From IMG/VR virus record IMGVR_UViG_3300008267_000118, positions 1 through 40,128 of that record: a stretch of DNA of 40,128 bases; one strand, given 5' to 3'. A program made the position numbers and the translations under genes. This DNA comes from a virus. This document shows, piece after piece, positions 29,310 through 38,533 of this stretch (its first letter is position 1; each line of letters starts with the position of its first letter). The notes beneath the pieces were generated by a model, which was not told where the DNA came from, did no database searches, and was given only the letters and a program-made list of their open reading frames with translations.

Positions 29310-31973
29310 TCAGGGACGGCCCTTTTGATTCGGGTCAAGGGAGAACCTGATCCGACCAGTGCCTCTGGACAATGACCCATACAAGGCCTTGAAAGCCGTA
29401 GGCGAAAGGTCAAGGACCCGATCTCTTGGCTTGCTCTTGGTGCCGCCCATTTGACCTGTGTCGTTGACCCACACGCGGATGGTTTTACCCGTGTCCAAGT
29501 CCTCAACCCGGAGCCACTTGCTGCGGTATTTATCGAACAGCCCCCACTGGATAGCCGCGGTCATCTTGTTGCCAGTAAAAATTTCACCATTGGCGGTCCG
29601 CCCACCAAGGACGCCATCGCTTCCACCGCCACCGGCGTAGTAGGTGACGACGCCAGTCATGCCACCACCGGTCCTGGGCCTGGTTGCAGCGGCTGCTGAA
29701 GGGGTCAGCAGTGAACCCATCGCAGCAAGCACAGGGTTTCCACCGCCTTGCTGCTGTCGTGGCTGGGCGCTCGACAACTTGAGGCTGTTGTCCAGTGCCT
29801 TGATGCGCTGCAGCAGCGTCGGATCAATGTCTTCGATCAAGCCGTGCTGCTTGATTTGCATGATTAAGGCCTCCGACGTCTGCAGTCGATTGGGACCTGT
29901 CGTCAATGCACGCAGCAGGGTGCGCATCTGCGGGCTGGGTTGGCCTCCGTCGGCCATTGCACTCACCTCTCGCAGCAGCGTGTCCCGATCAAACAAGGGA
30001 CGGGTTCGGGCCTGGGCCTTGAGCTGAGTCGCCTTGTCGGGGGCGATGTTGTCGCGGCTGGCCCAGCCGGTGCTGCCTTTGACCAGCTCGTCCAGGCTCT
30101 TGTAAGCCTGCTGCTGTGGGCCACGGGGGCGCTCACGCAAGCCGAAGTTGCGGCCCTTGAAGGCTTCCTCAATTGCCTTGATTGGATCCTTGCCATCCTT
30201 CAGCGCCTGAGCGGCAGCATTGCGGCCGACTGCATCCATCTGCTGCTCGGCATTCACCAATGCGTTCAGCTCAAACCCAGTGATCTGCTGGCCGCCATAG
30301 GAATCAGGACTGCCTGAAATCTTCTTCCATTCATCCAGCCGCTGCTTAATCTGCGCCTGCCACGCATCGCGATAGCCCTCAACCGTCTTGTTGTCCAAGT
30401 TGGCCAGGGTGACCGATTGCGACTTAAAGAACGAATCAGAAACTGCACCGCTTTGAATGTCCTGATTCAGCTGGGCCTGTAGCTGCTGTCTGGCCTGTGG
30501 ATCTTGCACTGCCCGCTGGTACTGCGTGGCGTACCACATCTCCCTATTGCGCTGCTGAGGCTCTGTATATGCAGCAGTCAGCTGATCTTCCCTTGCTTTC
30601 ACTTGAGCCAATTGAGCCGCTTGTTGCTCTGGGTCCTTTACCGTTTGCAGAATCTGCTGACGTGCAGCAGTCGCTCCATCGCGGATGGCGGTTGGGTCGT
30701 TCGCCGCCGAGTCGGGCATGTACTGCATGGCCAGGGCCTGGCCCCCAACTCGACCGGCGACCTCGTCAGCCTGGCGCTGCTGGGCATCCGCTTGCAACAC
30801 CGCTGTCTGCAGCTTGCCCTCCAGCCTGTCGTAATTCCCCTCTCCGCCAAGCACATTGATAAGCCTCAGGCTTTCATTGGTCTTGCCATCAGTCGTTACC
30901 CGCTCCTTTGCCGGGCCAGTCATCAACTGACGCAGCGGCCACAGGGCGTCGGTCACGTTTACTGGGCTGCCAGGGTTTTGCTTGGCCCATGCCGCAACAG
31001 AGTCGGAATACCTGTCGAGCAAGCCATCGCGCAATTTATTTGCTTGCTCTGTTGGCAGCCCCCTCTCATAGGCTGAATCCAACGCAGTTTGCAAATAGCG
31101 AGCGACGTCGCTGTCCGACATCGTCCCTGACATCTTGCCTGCCGCAGCGGCATCAATGGCTTGCGAACTGGCCGCCACATACCTTTCGACCTTGTAGTTA
31201 ATGTTCTCCTTTTCATGTTGCACCAACGCTGCGTTTCTGGCGCTAGCCATCAATGCTGCGTGCTTGCTGTAAACGCGAGCCGAGACACCACCCTCTGGCA
31301 TCAACAGCGATTCGACGAGCCCTCTGTATTCAGGCGAATCGGGCTCAAGCGAAGCCGTGGCAACCTCTCGTCCATCCGCATAGGTGTAGGTCCGCCGATC
31401 AGCAATACGACGAGCCAGATCCGCCGCGTTGTTCATGACGGCGGCATCTTGCGATGCCTCGTTGACGTAGCCCAACATCCCGGGATGTCGTGATGTCATG
31501 TACGTCAGCAAGCGACCGGCCCTGGCATCGCCATTCGCCACGGCCCGTTCGAGCATCCGCTTGGTGTCCATCAGCCCCCGGCTGGGACCAAAGCCAGATT
31601 CGTAGTCGGCGATGAACTGCTTGGCTTCCTGCTGTCGCTGCTCGTCTAGGTCCTTCTGTTGCTGTAGGTAGCTGCTGCCCAGTTGCTGCAGCACCGGATT
31701 GAATTGGCCCAGGGCCGCGGCCAGCTTCGCCATGTCCTGGCTGGCAGCTGGCAGTTCAGGCGGAGCAAAAGTGCGAACAGGCCCACCGAGGGTTGGCGCC
31801 CCTACCTGCTGAAACGTGCTGACAGGTGCGGCTTGTGGCTGCAGCGTCGGGACACTGAGCGACTGCTGGGCCAGGGCCCCGCCTGTCGCCATTTGTTCGG
31901 CGCCACCCAAACGCCGCTGCGACGTAGCGCGACCCGTTTCGCCGTAGGTCTGACCGGTAGAGAGCTTGGCCAT
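29310..31973 (-). CDS. internal core protein (gp15 position) with C-terminal RlpA-like domain
   Basis: An 887-residue protein, longer than T7 gp15 (747). Most of it is helical and Gln/Ala-rich, as expected for an ejected core protein. The last ~114 residues (774-887) look like an RlpA-type double-psi beta-barrel: GVVTYYAGGG, RTANGEIFTGNKMTAA, VWVNDTG and RVLDLSPTAFKALYG. RlpA-type domains can be lytic transglycosylases; the Asp in VNDTG (about 838) corresponds to the conserved acidic residue. It may locally open peptidoglycan during DNA entry, a task done in T7 by gp16. Confidence 0.85.
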   Translation of the reverse strand: MAKLSTGQTYGETGRATSQRRLGGAEQMATGGALAQQSLSVPTLQPQAAPVSTFQQVGAPTLGGPVRTFAPPELPAASQDMAKLAAALGQFNPVLQQLGSSYLQQQKDLDEQRQQEAKQFIADYESGFGPSRGLMDTKRMLERAVANGDARAGRLLTYMTSRHPGMLGYVNEASQDAAVMNNAADLARRIADRRTYTYADGREVATASLEPDSPEYRGLVESLLMPEGGVSARVYSKHAALMASARNAALVQHEKENINYKVERYVAASSQAIDAAAAGKMSGTMSDSDVARYLQTALDSAYERGLPTEQANKLRDGLLDRYSDSVAAWAKQNPGSPVNVTDALWPLRQLMTGPAKERVTTDGKTNESLRLINVLGGEGNYDRLEGKLQTAVLQADAQQRQADEVAGRVGGQALAMQYMPDSAANDPTAIRDGATAARQQILQTVKDPEQQAAQLAQVKAREDQLTAAYTEPQQRNREMWYATQYQRAVQDPQARQQLQAQLNQDIQSGAVSDSFFKSQSVTLANLDNKTVEGYRDAWQAQIKQRLDEWKKISGSPDSYGGQQITGFELNALVNAEQQMDAVGRNAAAQALKDGKDPIKAIEEAFKGRNFGLRERPRGPQQQAYKSLDELVKGSTGWASRDNIAPDKATQLKAQARTRPLFDRDTLLREVSAMADGGQPSPQMRTLLRALTTGPNRLQTSEALIMQIKQHGLIEDIDPTLLQRIKALDNSLKLSSAQPRQQQGGGNPVLAAMGSLLTPSAAAATRPRTGGGMTGVVTYYAGGGGSDGVLGGRTANGEIFTGNKMTAAIQWGLFDKYRSKWLRVEDLDTGKTIRVWVNDTGQMGGTKSKPRDRVLDLSPTAFKALYGSLSRGTGRIRFSLDPNQKGRP

Positions 31974-31976
31974 GGG

Positions 31977-32735
31977 TTAGTACGCGGGTCCGTAGTAGCC
32001 AGCTTTGGGTGCCACGCCAGCAGCCTTTGCGACTGGGCCCAGCGTCATGGGCTTTGGCTCCGCATCCTTCAGCTTGTTCATTGTCGACGCAGCACTCATG
32101 CCTGTCTGCACTCCTCCCACCACAGCGGCGGCACCCTGAAGCAGGTATGGCGCAGAACTGGGCGCCGGGGCATAGATCGGCTCCAGCGGATCCAGGATCG
32201 GCTGCATCAAGTACGGCTGCTGACTGGCCAGCCTGCTGCCCCTGGTCGCTGCTGCGCCAACCTTTTGCTGCTGCGTCTGCGCTGTCGTGAACGCCAGGTT
32301 GCGTTCGGCCGCATAGTCAAACGAAGCCTGCTGCCTGTAGTAGTCAGCAATCAACGCATCGACTGACTGGCCAAGACGACCTGTCGCCCGGATTTCCCCT
32401 CGGGCTTCTTGTGCCGCAAGCGCTGCCTTGCGTTGTTGCTGGGCCGTAGCCTCCTGCTCCTGCATCAACCGCAGGTTGAGCTGGGCGATGTCGTTGGCAT
32501 AGGCGGTGTCGGCCAGCAGGCGGTTCTGCTCCATCACCGACGCCTGCTGCTGTTGCTTCAGCTGTTCAAAGCCACGGGCCGAGGAGGCCTGCATCTGCTG
32601 AAAGCGATAGGCCTGTTCGGCCTGGGCGTTCTGTTGTGCCGTGTTGGCTCGCGCCTGCTGATACGAAGCAACGCCTTGAGCGATGCCAAGGCCAGCAGAC
32701 AAGACGCCAAGCGTGATTGATACGGGTTCACACAT
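31977..32735 (-). CDS. internal core protein, T7 gp14-like
   Basis: A 252-residue protein: MCEPVSITLGVLSAGLGIAQ with an N-terminal hydrophobic stretch, then a long Gln/Ala-rich helical region (about 25-150) and a Pro/Gly-rich C-terminus. T7 gp14 (196 residues) has the same layout and forms the outer-membrane pore of the ejected channel. The start overlaps the gp13-like stop by 8 bases, and the gp15-like gene follows after 3 bases. Confidence 0.8.
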   Translation of the reverse strand: MCEPVSITLGVLSAGLGIAQGVASYQQARANTAQQNAQAEQAYRFQQMQASSARGFEQLKQQQQASVMEQNRLLADTAYANDIAQLNLRLMQEQEATAQQQRKAALAAQEARGEIRATGRLGQSVDALIADYYRQQASFDYAAERNLAFTTAQTQQQKVGAAATRGSRLASQQPYLMQPILDPLEPIYAPAPSSAPYLLQGAAAVVGGVQTGMSAASTMNKLKDAEPKPMTLGPVAKAAGVAPKAGYYGPAY

Positions 32736-33237
32736 GACTCATCCTCACGAACTCCAAAAACGACCTTCCCTCTGCTCCATAGTTTGGATGCTCGGCGATA
32801 AAGGTAAAGCCCATCCACCGAAGCCATTTGACGTGGACCACGTTTCGGGCGTCGGCACAGTTGAACAGCACCTGGTAGCGCTCCCCCACCTTCGCCAAGT
32901 ATCCCTTGGCTTCACGCAGAAAACGCAACCGGTTGGCTGGGTCGTCGACCATCTCGTCGGTGCCCAGCAGCCAGATCCGGCCAACGCCTTCCTCCTGTGG
33001 TACGACGCCCCACATGCCCATGGGCTGGCCAAGACGGCTGACCATGGTCATGCAGGGGGCGGACTTGAAGAAGCAGTACATCAATGCCTCGGCAGGGGTC
33101 TGCCCACAACCAGCACGGACCTCGTCGGCGTCCTCCTGCCGCATGTTGTTGGCGACAGGCAGGATGTCCTTCACCACAGACCGCCTGGCGTGTGGCCTTA
33201 CATCCGTCCCGCCCTGGTGTGATACCACCCTTCCCAT
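32728..33237 (-). CDS. gp13-like internal virion protein, GNAT-type
   Basis: A 169-residue protein. The central part has MWGVVPQEEGVGRIWLLGTD, then RYQVLFNCADARNVVHVKWL and RWMGFTFIAEHPNYG. This order resembles the acetyltransferase-like fold used by cyanophage proteins at the gp13 locus. In T7 gp13 is needed for core assembly. I see no proof of acetyl-CoA binding. The ATG at 33237 overlaps the tubular B gene by 40 bases and lacks a ribosome site, so the true start may be an internal GTG. Confidence 0.75.
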   Translation of the reverse strand: MGRVVSHQGGTDVRPHARRSVVKDILPVANNMRQEDADEVRAGCGQTPAEALMYCFFKSAPCMTMVSRLGQPMGMWGVVPQEEGVGRIWLLGTDEMVDDPANRLRFLREAKGYLAKVGERYQVLFNCADARNVVHVKWLRWMGFTFIAEHPNYGAEGRSFLEFVRMSHV

Positions 33238-35627
33238 TCAGCTGATTGCAATCTGCAGGGTAGGGCGCTGCTGCTTGTGATCTGAATCTTGGCGTCGATG
33301 TTCTGGGTCATGACTGGCACCCTGAACTTGCTGTTGCGCAGTCCGATCTCTCCAAGGCTGATCTCTGCGTCGCCAGGCTCGATGCCGTTGTACGGATAGG
33401 TGTAGGTCGTCCTGCCTCGTGGGGTGACCTTCAGTTCAAAGTGCGACGTCTGGTCGAAGATCATCGTCCAAGTGCGTAGCTGCAACTTGGGCCCTGCCAC
33501 CACGGCCAGGCCACCGCCTGGGGGCTGCTCCTTCAAGTATTGGGTGCTGAACTCGTAGAGCATGTCGTACAGCTCGCCCACATAGAACTTGGCAGCAGTC
33601 AAGTTCCCGCGAACGACCAGGGTGCCATTGCCACCTGCTCCGCCAGTCAAGGTTTGGCTGATGGGTACAACAAGTTGGCCGTGCTGCAAACTGTTACCTG
33701 CGAATGACCGGCCCACAACGACCATCGTGCTGTCAGCGGCGATGGGATAGGGCAGTGTGATGGTGCTCTGGACGTCAAGGCCTGCCGGATTGGTCAAAGC
33801 CACGGAGCAGGTGGCTTCAGTAATTTTGCGATCCAGCAGGATCTCGACGGTGGTGCCTGTATCGACGTTCTCCGGCCGCAGGATCGACTTCTCCATGTAG
33901 ACGCCATCGTTGTACTGGACGACCAGGTACAACTCGCTGTCGACCATGCTTGCGCCAAGGATGGACTTGGCGCCCTTGACCTCCCAGTAGGACCAGGACG
34001 ACTGCAACTTGGTGTCCTGTTGAAACAGGAACTTGTACAGGTAGATCCGCTTGGGCTGGTCTTTGCTGATCAGCAGAATGCTTTCCTCTGACGCGGAAGC
34101 AATCAGGGTCGACAAGTTGCCAGGGACAAACCTGGGCACTGATGCCGTCACCTCTTCCGACAGGGGGACTGGGCCGCTGGCATCTGGCAGGAAAAACTCC
34201 CGCAAACCAGAGAAGTCACCCTTAGGCACAGAGAAGTAGATCGTTCGGCCAACACCAACTGGGTCGACCTCAGCCAGCATTTCAAACGTGGTGACAGGCG
34301 TAATTGTCGCCGTCTTTGGCGTTAAAGACGTGCCGATATTTGAACCTGAATCCAGCCGAAACTGACCGTGGCGACTGAAAAGCAGTAGCACATTGGCAAA
34401 CGCCAGGCTGCTGACCAGGAAGTTAATTTGTCGACCACCTGTCGTCAGGTCAATTGGATCGCTATCAACGACCGTCTGCACGGTTTCAGGCCAGAAGCGG
34501 TCGTAGCTATCGGCCGCTGACATGATGACGTTTTCATCAGCCAGCAGCGCCAATCTGTTGCGAAACAAGTTGACGTTTTGAATCTTGCTGCCGACAAATG
34601 TTGGCTCTGGTGCTGTGGCGGCATCTCCGGCGACGCGAGCCGACCAATCAAACTGCTTAAAGACAAAGGTGCCGTCGTCATTGCGGACGAGCACATGCGG
34701 CATTGTTGCCGGGTCAAACTTATAAACGATGCCAGGCGCTACCGTTTCCTTCCAGACGCCATGGCCGGTGCCACTGCCTGCGTTGGTGACAAACTTGACG
34801 TAATAATCGTCAGCCCTGGTTGCGGCAGAGCCCTGTATTTTAACGATGAAGCCGTGCTCGGCTCTAATTGGAAGGTCCGACAGCCCATCGACAACACCTT
34901 TGATCGCGACAATCATGTCGCCACTGCGACTATCAAGGGTTGAAAGCGTGTAGTCACCGCCGTCGTTCTTGGCGATCATTACATTGCTTTCGTAGCTGGT
35001 CACAGTCCAGCCAGCCCCAAGTGCGGACGACAGGCTGCTGGCAAGCGCAGCTGCAATAGTGACGACGTCAGGCGTTGCGCCGCCAGAGTTAGCCGTCGTG
35101 TGCGTGACGGTCGTGCTATTAACCTTGATGGTGTAAGTCGTGGCGTAATCAGCCGACTTAACAAACACCATCGATTTGGTGCCCCAGGTCGGCGACAGGT
35201 CGCCGGACCCAGTAAGCATTGAAACCGTCTTTTCCCGATTCACGATGAACGTGTAGTCGGCAATTGAGGCAACCCTGAAGATGTTGCTTGGCTCTCCTGC
35301 GATGTCCAGATAGCCAACACCATTGGGTGTCGTTACTGTCTTGGCGCTGCCGTCCAGGCCAAACACCTTGATGGCGTTGTCCTGGATCAGCACCATGTAC
35401 CGGATGGTTGCATCACGGTCGACGATGGTCGTGAACGGACGCCCAGCCCCAGCCGATCCGCTGAATAGTTTGCCGATGTTGTAGCAGGGCGGCCGCTTCT
35501 TTAGCCCCTCCACCGGGGACGACATGCAGTTGACGACCTGCTCAGCCTGTGAGGCCAGGCGCAGCGCAGCAGGCTGCTGGCTGACCCCATTGATCAGGTT
35601 GGGGATGGAGCTGCTTACAAGTGGCAT
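33198..35627 (-). CDS. tail tubular protein B, T7 gp12-like (nozzle)
   Basis: An 809-residue protein, close to T7 gp12 (794). The N-terminus MPLVSSSIPNLINGVSQQPA and LASQAEQVVNCMSSPVEGL followed by RPPCYNIG is the usual family start. FRNRLALLADENVIMSAADSYDRFW-type text near residue 350 and WSYWEVKGAKSI near 535 also agree. It forms the tail nozzle below the gate protein. The start is 3 bases after the tubular A stop. Confidence 0.95.
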   Translation of the reverse strand: MPLVSSSIPNLINGVSQQPAALRLASQAEQVVNCMSSPVEGLKKRPPCYNIGKLFSGSAGAGRPFTTIVDRDATIRYMVLIQDNAIKVFGLDGSAKTVTTPNGVGYLDIAGEPSNIFRVASIADYTFIVNREKTVSMLTGSGDLSPTWGTKSMVFVKSADYATTYTIKVNSTTVTHTTANSGGATPDVVTIAAALASSLSSALGAGWTVTSYESNVMIAKNDGGDYTLSTLDSRSGDMIVAIKGVVDGLSDLPIRAEHGFIVKIQGSAATRADDYYVKFVTNAGSGTGHGVWKETVAPGIVYKFDPATMPHVLVRNDDGTFVFKQFDWSARVAGDAATAPEPTFVGSKIQNVNLFRNRLALLADENVIMSAADSYDRFWPETVQTVVDSDPIDLTTGGRQINFLVSSLAFANVLLLFSRHGQFRLDSGSNIGTSLTPKTATITPVTTFEMLAEVDPVGVGRTIYFSVPKGDFSGLREFFLPDASGPVPLSEEVTASVPRFVPGNLSTLIASASEESILLISKDQPKRIYLYKFLFQQDTKLQSSWSYWEVKGAKSILGASMVDSELYLVVQYNDGVYMEKSILRPENVDTGTTVEILLDRKITEATCSVALTNPAGLDVQSTITLPYPIAADSTMVVVGRSFAGNSLQHGQLVVPISQTLTGGAGGNGTLVVRGNLTAAKFYVGELYDMLYEFSTQYLKEQPPGGGLAVVAGPKLQLRTWTMIFDQTSHFELKVTPRGRTTYTYPYNGIEPGDAEISLGEIGLRNSKFRVPVMTQNIDAKIQITSSSALPCRLQSAEWEGWYHTRAGRM

Positions 35628-35630
35628 GGC

Positions 35631-36239
35631 TCAACGCTGCAGGGCCCGGCTGGGCATGTAGGTCATGAATACACCGGTGTGGTTCGGGTTGCCACGCAGC
35701 ATGTTGGTCTGGCTGACGTTGCCTTCTTCTTCCATGAAGAGAGCCCTGGCTTCGGCCTCTGCGGTGATGTTGATCTTGCTGAGGTCTGCGCTGCCGAGGA
35801 TTGCTTCCTGTAGGTGCCGGCCAGCCTTGATGGTGATGTACTGCCGAGCGTGCTCAGGCAGCTCCTCCCACTCCAGGAAGTAGGTGACGTCAGCCTTGAA
35901 GGCGTCTGTGAACTGGTACGTCTTGGAGCGACGGTCGTAGAGCCTGTCGCCACGCTGCACGACGTCCAGCGATGGGTAGTTGTAGGGGTCGACCACGACA
36001 CGACTGACGTTGGAGCCCACTGGCACCTCTTGCGTCACTGCGTCGGGCAGCATTTCCCGCTCGTAGTCAGTGTTGAACGACCAGCCGTCCACCTGGACCT
36101 TGCGGCTGATGTCGTTGAGCATGTCCTGAGCCTGCTGCGCCAGTCCGAACTGGCCGTTGAGGCTGTTGACGGGCGCCTCGCCCATCATCTGGAGGACGCG
36201 GTTGACCGCTTCCAGGAAGGTGGTGCGAGCAAGTGCCAT
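35631..36239 (-). CDS. tail tubular protein A, T7 gp11-like (gatekeeper)
   Basis: A 202-residue protein, near T7 gp11 (196): TTFLEAVNRVLQMMGEAPVN at the start, QAQDMLNDISRKVQVDGWSF, and RLYDRRSKTYQF later. This protein joins the portal to the nozzle and carries the fibre-binding surface. It follows the capsid gene and a terminator-like hairpin, in the same place as T7 gene 11. No strong ribosome site is visible. Confidence 0.94.
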   Translation of the reverse strand: MALARTTFLEAVNRVLQMMGEAPVNSLNGQFGLAQQAQDMLNDISRKVQVDGWSFNTDYEREMLPDAVTQEVPVGSNVSRVVVDPYNYPSLDVVQRGDRLYDRRSKTYQFTDAFKADVTYFLEWEELPEHARQYITIKAGRHLQEAILGSADLSKINITAEAEARALFMEEEGNVSQTNMLRGNPNHTGVFMTYMPSRALQR

Positions 36240-36260
36240 GGGTCAGCTCAGAAAGGGGAA

Positions 36261-36278
36261 GGGGCCCCGTAGGGCCCC
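36261..36278 (-). terminator. terminator-like hairpin after the capsid gene
   Basis: GGGGCCC and GGGCCCC pair around TACG on the minus strand, followed by TTCCCCTTTCT. The T tract is broken, so termination may be partial. It is at the position of T7 Tphi, which lowers transcription after gene 10. Confidence 0.6.
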
Positions 36279-36289
36279 ATTGAAACCGC

Positions 36290-37273
36290 TCAGCTGGTAG
36301 CGGTGTAGATCTCCACGGCGCAGTCAGGGCGCAGGATGTTGGTGCCGAGGGCCATGGAGGCAACCATGAAGGTGCCTTGCCAGAGGGCATGGACGTCGGA
36401 ACCGGTCTGCTCCATCTTGAGATCCATCAGCTTCACGGTGCCGACGGCTTGCTTGTTGAAGGCAAGGGCGACGGAGTCGGTGAAGTTGGCGGAGTAGTCG
36501 TTCTGCTCACCGCTGGCCGCAGAGCGGTTGGTGGTGGGCAGGTGGTTCGACTTCAGGATGGTGATGCCAGCCACGCGCAGCACGGTGCCGTCGGCATAAG
36601 CGCCAGCACCGCCCCAATCGCGGTTGATCACATCGGTGGTCTGGACGAGCTTGTAGTACTCAGCGGGAGCGAGCACGCAGTAGCGGTCGTTCTCGGGGAG
36701 GTTGTTCTCGTCCATCTTCTGGGCTGCACTGAAGAGCGCAGTGGCCAGCTGAGCACCAGTGATTGCAGCCTTGGAGGTGGCCACGATCTTGATGCGGGTA
36801 CCACCGGGCAGATCGGTGTTGAAGTTGGTGGCGGTGCGAGCAGCCTTGGCCACCATGGCCGCAATGTTGCGGTCAAAGGTGTACGCCAGAGCGTTGCCCA
36901 TCTCGGTGGAGTAGGGCGCCCGAACGTCGTAGTGGTTCTTGGCTTCGTCGATGTCAGCAATGAAGACGTTGCTGGTCAGCTTGTCGTCGATCTTGATGAC
37001 AGCTTCAGCGTGCTTCACGCGGCTACCAATCAGCATGGTGCCAGGCGTGTGGTACGCAGCACTGTTGAGGCCGATGATCGGGAAGGATGCACTCTTGCCG
37101 GACGAAATGGTGCGAACGGTGTGCAGGGGCTCGAAGATGGTGGCCTTACGGAAGGCGGTCAGCACCTCGCCGGCAAAGACCTGGAGGAACAGGTTGTTGT
37201 CCTGTGCCCAAGAGCCGTCAGTGGTCGTGTTGACGACGCCAAGACGAGAGGCGTCAAAGTTGGGGGCGGCCAT
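36290..37273 (-). CDS. major capsid protein, T7 gp10-like
   Basis: A 327-residue capsid protein of the HK97 fold family used by T7-like phages. Typical features: WAQDNNLFLQVFAGEVLTAF near the start, FEPLHTVRTISSGKSASFP, ADIDEAKNHYDVRAPYSTEM and DRYCVLAPAEYY. The ATG has AGGAGA about 8 bases upstream, the strongest ribosome site among the head genes. It stands alone between two terminators, which fits high separate expression. No frameshift site for a longer 10B form was seen. Confidence 0.96.
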   Translation of the reverse strand: MAAPNFDASRLGVVNTTTDGSWAQDNNLFLQVFAGEVLTAFRKATIFEPLHTVRTISSGKSASFPIIGLNSAAYHTPGTMLIGSRVKHAEAVIKIDDKLTSNVFIADIDEAKNHYDVRAPYSTEMGNALAYTFDRNIAAMVAKAARTATNFNTDLPGGTRIKIVATSKAAITGAQLATALFSAAQKMDENNLPENDRYCVLAPAEYYKLVQTTDVINRDWGGAGAYADGTVLRVAGITILKSNHLPTTNRSAASGEQNDYSANFTDSVALAFNKQAVGTVKLMDLKMEQTGSDVHALWQGTFMVASMALGTNILRPDCAVEIYTATS

Positions 37274-37404
37274 TGCTTGTCTCCTAGAGAAGTTGGGCGG
37301 ATTTCCCCGACCTCCATCTCCCTTTCACTCAGGGTGTCCTCCGCAGAGGGCCGTCGCTTCCGTGAGCGGGTCTAGGTAGTGGAAGTGTAGACACACTGTG
37401 GACC
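37274..37404 (-). promoter_or_regulatory. capsid gene leader, probable late promoter region
   Basis: These 131 bases lie between a strong terminator and the capsid start, so a promoter for the capsid gene must lie here if the terminator works. I could not recognise a phage promoter consensus. The AGGAGA ribosome site is at the downstream end. Confidence 0.45.
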
Positions 37405-37434
37405 AAAGAAAAAGCCCCCCTGGTCAAGGGGGGC
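37405..37434 (-). terminator. rho-independent terminator between scaffold and capsid genes
   Basis: On the minus strand GCCCCCC and GGGGGGC form a 7-bp perfect stem with loop TTGACCA, followed by TTTTTCTTT. It lies 17 bases after the scaffold stop. T7 has a promoter but no terminator at this position. Confidence 0.92.
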
Positions 37435-37451
37435 ATCGGGTCCCTCTGCAA

Positions 37452-38291
37452 TCAGAAAATAGAGCTTCTGGAAAGCTTGTCCTGAATCTTCCGTCTGTAT
37501 GCAGGATCCTCGTGGTAGCGAGGGTCTTGCATAGCAGTCACCAGCTGAGCAGTGGACTCGAACTTGTCGACATCACCCTTGGGGGCACGGCCACCCAGCA
37601 GCTTGGGTTCACGACCAGCAGTGCCGGCGTACTTGGCGTGCAGGCCAGAAATAGCCATCCGCACGGCAGACATGCTGCTGTTGCCGGTGACGATCTCATT
37701 GAAGCCCTTGATCTCCTCTGCGCTGAGGTTCTCGGCCGCCCACTGCAGCATCTCGGCGTAGCCCTTCTCGCCGCCGTACTCGGTCTTAATGGAGTTGATC
37801 TCCTTGACCGTGAGAGCAGTGTCTTGGGCCGCCTTGTACTGCAAGCCAGACAGGTAGGCGTCGACCATGTCGCGACCGAAGCCAGCCTCTTGCAGCTGGT
37901 CGTAGTCCTCGCTGGTCAACTCACCCGTCTGTTGCCAGCGGGTGTTCATATCCGAGAAGTCGATGCCCGTCTCCTCGAGACGAGAGCCGATGAACTCGCC
38001 GTAGATCTCCTTGGCATTGCCGGGCTGGGGCTCTTTGGCCTCGTCAGGCTCGTCCTCGACCTCCTCGACGTCGTCGTCAGCTTCTGTTGCCGAGCCTTGG
38101 CTCAGCTTGCGCTGGGCTTCCTGGTATGCCTTCTCCAGTTCCTCGACGGACTTGTACTTGCCGGCCAGGAGCTGTTGTTCACCTTGTTCTTCTGCTTGCT
38201 CTTCGCCCTGCTGGAGGGCTTGGAGCATTTGTTCATTGTCTGCGGAAAGGGCTGGGGTCGACTGCTCTGTGATGGTGATGGCGTCAGGCAT
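37452..38291 (-). CDS. scaffolding protein, T7 gp9-like
   Basis: A 279-residue, strongly acidic protein. A Glu/Gln-rich N-terminal half (DDDVEEVEDEPDEAKEPQPG) is followed by a helical middle and a C-terminus with STAQLVTAMQDPRYHEDPAY and KLSRSSIF, typical of gp9 proteins, whose C-terminus binds the capsid protein. It guides prohead assembly and then leaves. It sits between portal and capsid, as expected. Confidence 0.92.
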   Translation of the reverse strand: MPDAITITEQSTPALSADNEQMLQALQQGEEQAEEQGEQQLLAGKYKSVEELEKAYQEAQRKLSQGSATEADDDVEEVEDEPDEAKEPQPGNAKEIYGEFIGSRLEETGIDFSDMNTRWQQTGELTSEDYDQLQEAGFGRDMVDAYLSGLQYKAAQDTALTVKEINSIKTEYGGEKGYAEMLQWAAENLSAEEIKGFNEIVTGNSSMSAVRMAISGLHAKYAGTAGREPKLLGGRAPKGDVDKFESTAQLVTAMQDPRYHEDPAYRRKIQDKLSRSSIF

Positions 38292-38299
38292 GGAAGCGT

Positions 38300-38533
38300 T
38301 CAGCGGATGGTGATGGAACCGTCTTCGTCGGTTTCAACGACAGGAGTGGGAGCAGGCTCGGAGGCGGCCTTGGCGTCCACCTGACCGATCACGATCTCCT
38401 CAGTGGGGCCTTGCTCGGGAACGTCAGCCAGTGGGCCCTGCAGGGAGACCGGGCTGGGATTGGGCTGCGGGGAGGGCATTGGGCACTGCTCCTGGGGCTG
38501 TTGGGTCACTTCCTTCTGGGAATTGCGGGCCAT
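38300..38533 (-). CDS. small Pro/Gln-rich protein overlapping the portal end
   Basis: A 77-residue, low-complexity, acidic protein ending TPVVETDEDGSITIR. The ATG at 38533 has AGGAG 7 bases upstream, good evidence of translation even though the first 110 bases overlap the portal gene in another frame. It ends 8 bases before the scaffold gene. It may be a small head-assembly factor; no family recognised. Confidence 0.65.
   Translation of the reverse strand: MARNSQKEVTQQPQEQCPMPSPQPNPSPVSLQGPLADVPEQGPTEEIVIGQVDAKAASEPAPTPVVETDEDGSITIR

Noticed and set aside
36377-38384. Long plus-strand frames antisense to the capsid and scaffold genes
   Set aside because: They overlap two clearly recognised head genes completely and have no recognisable domain.
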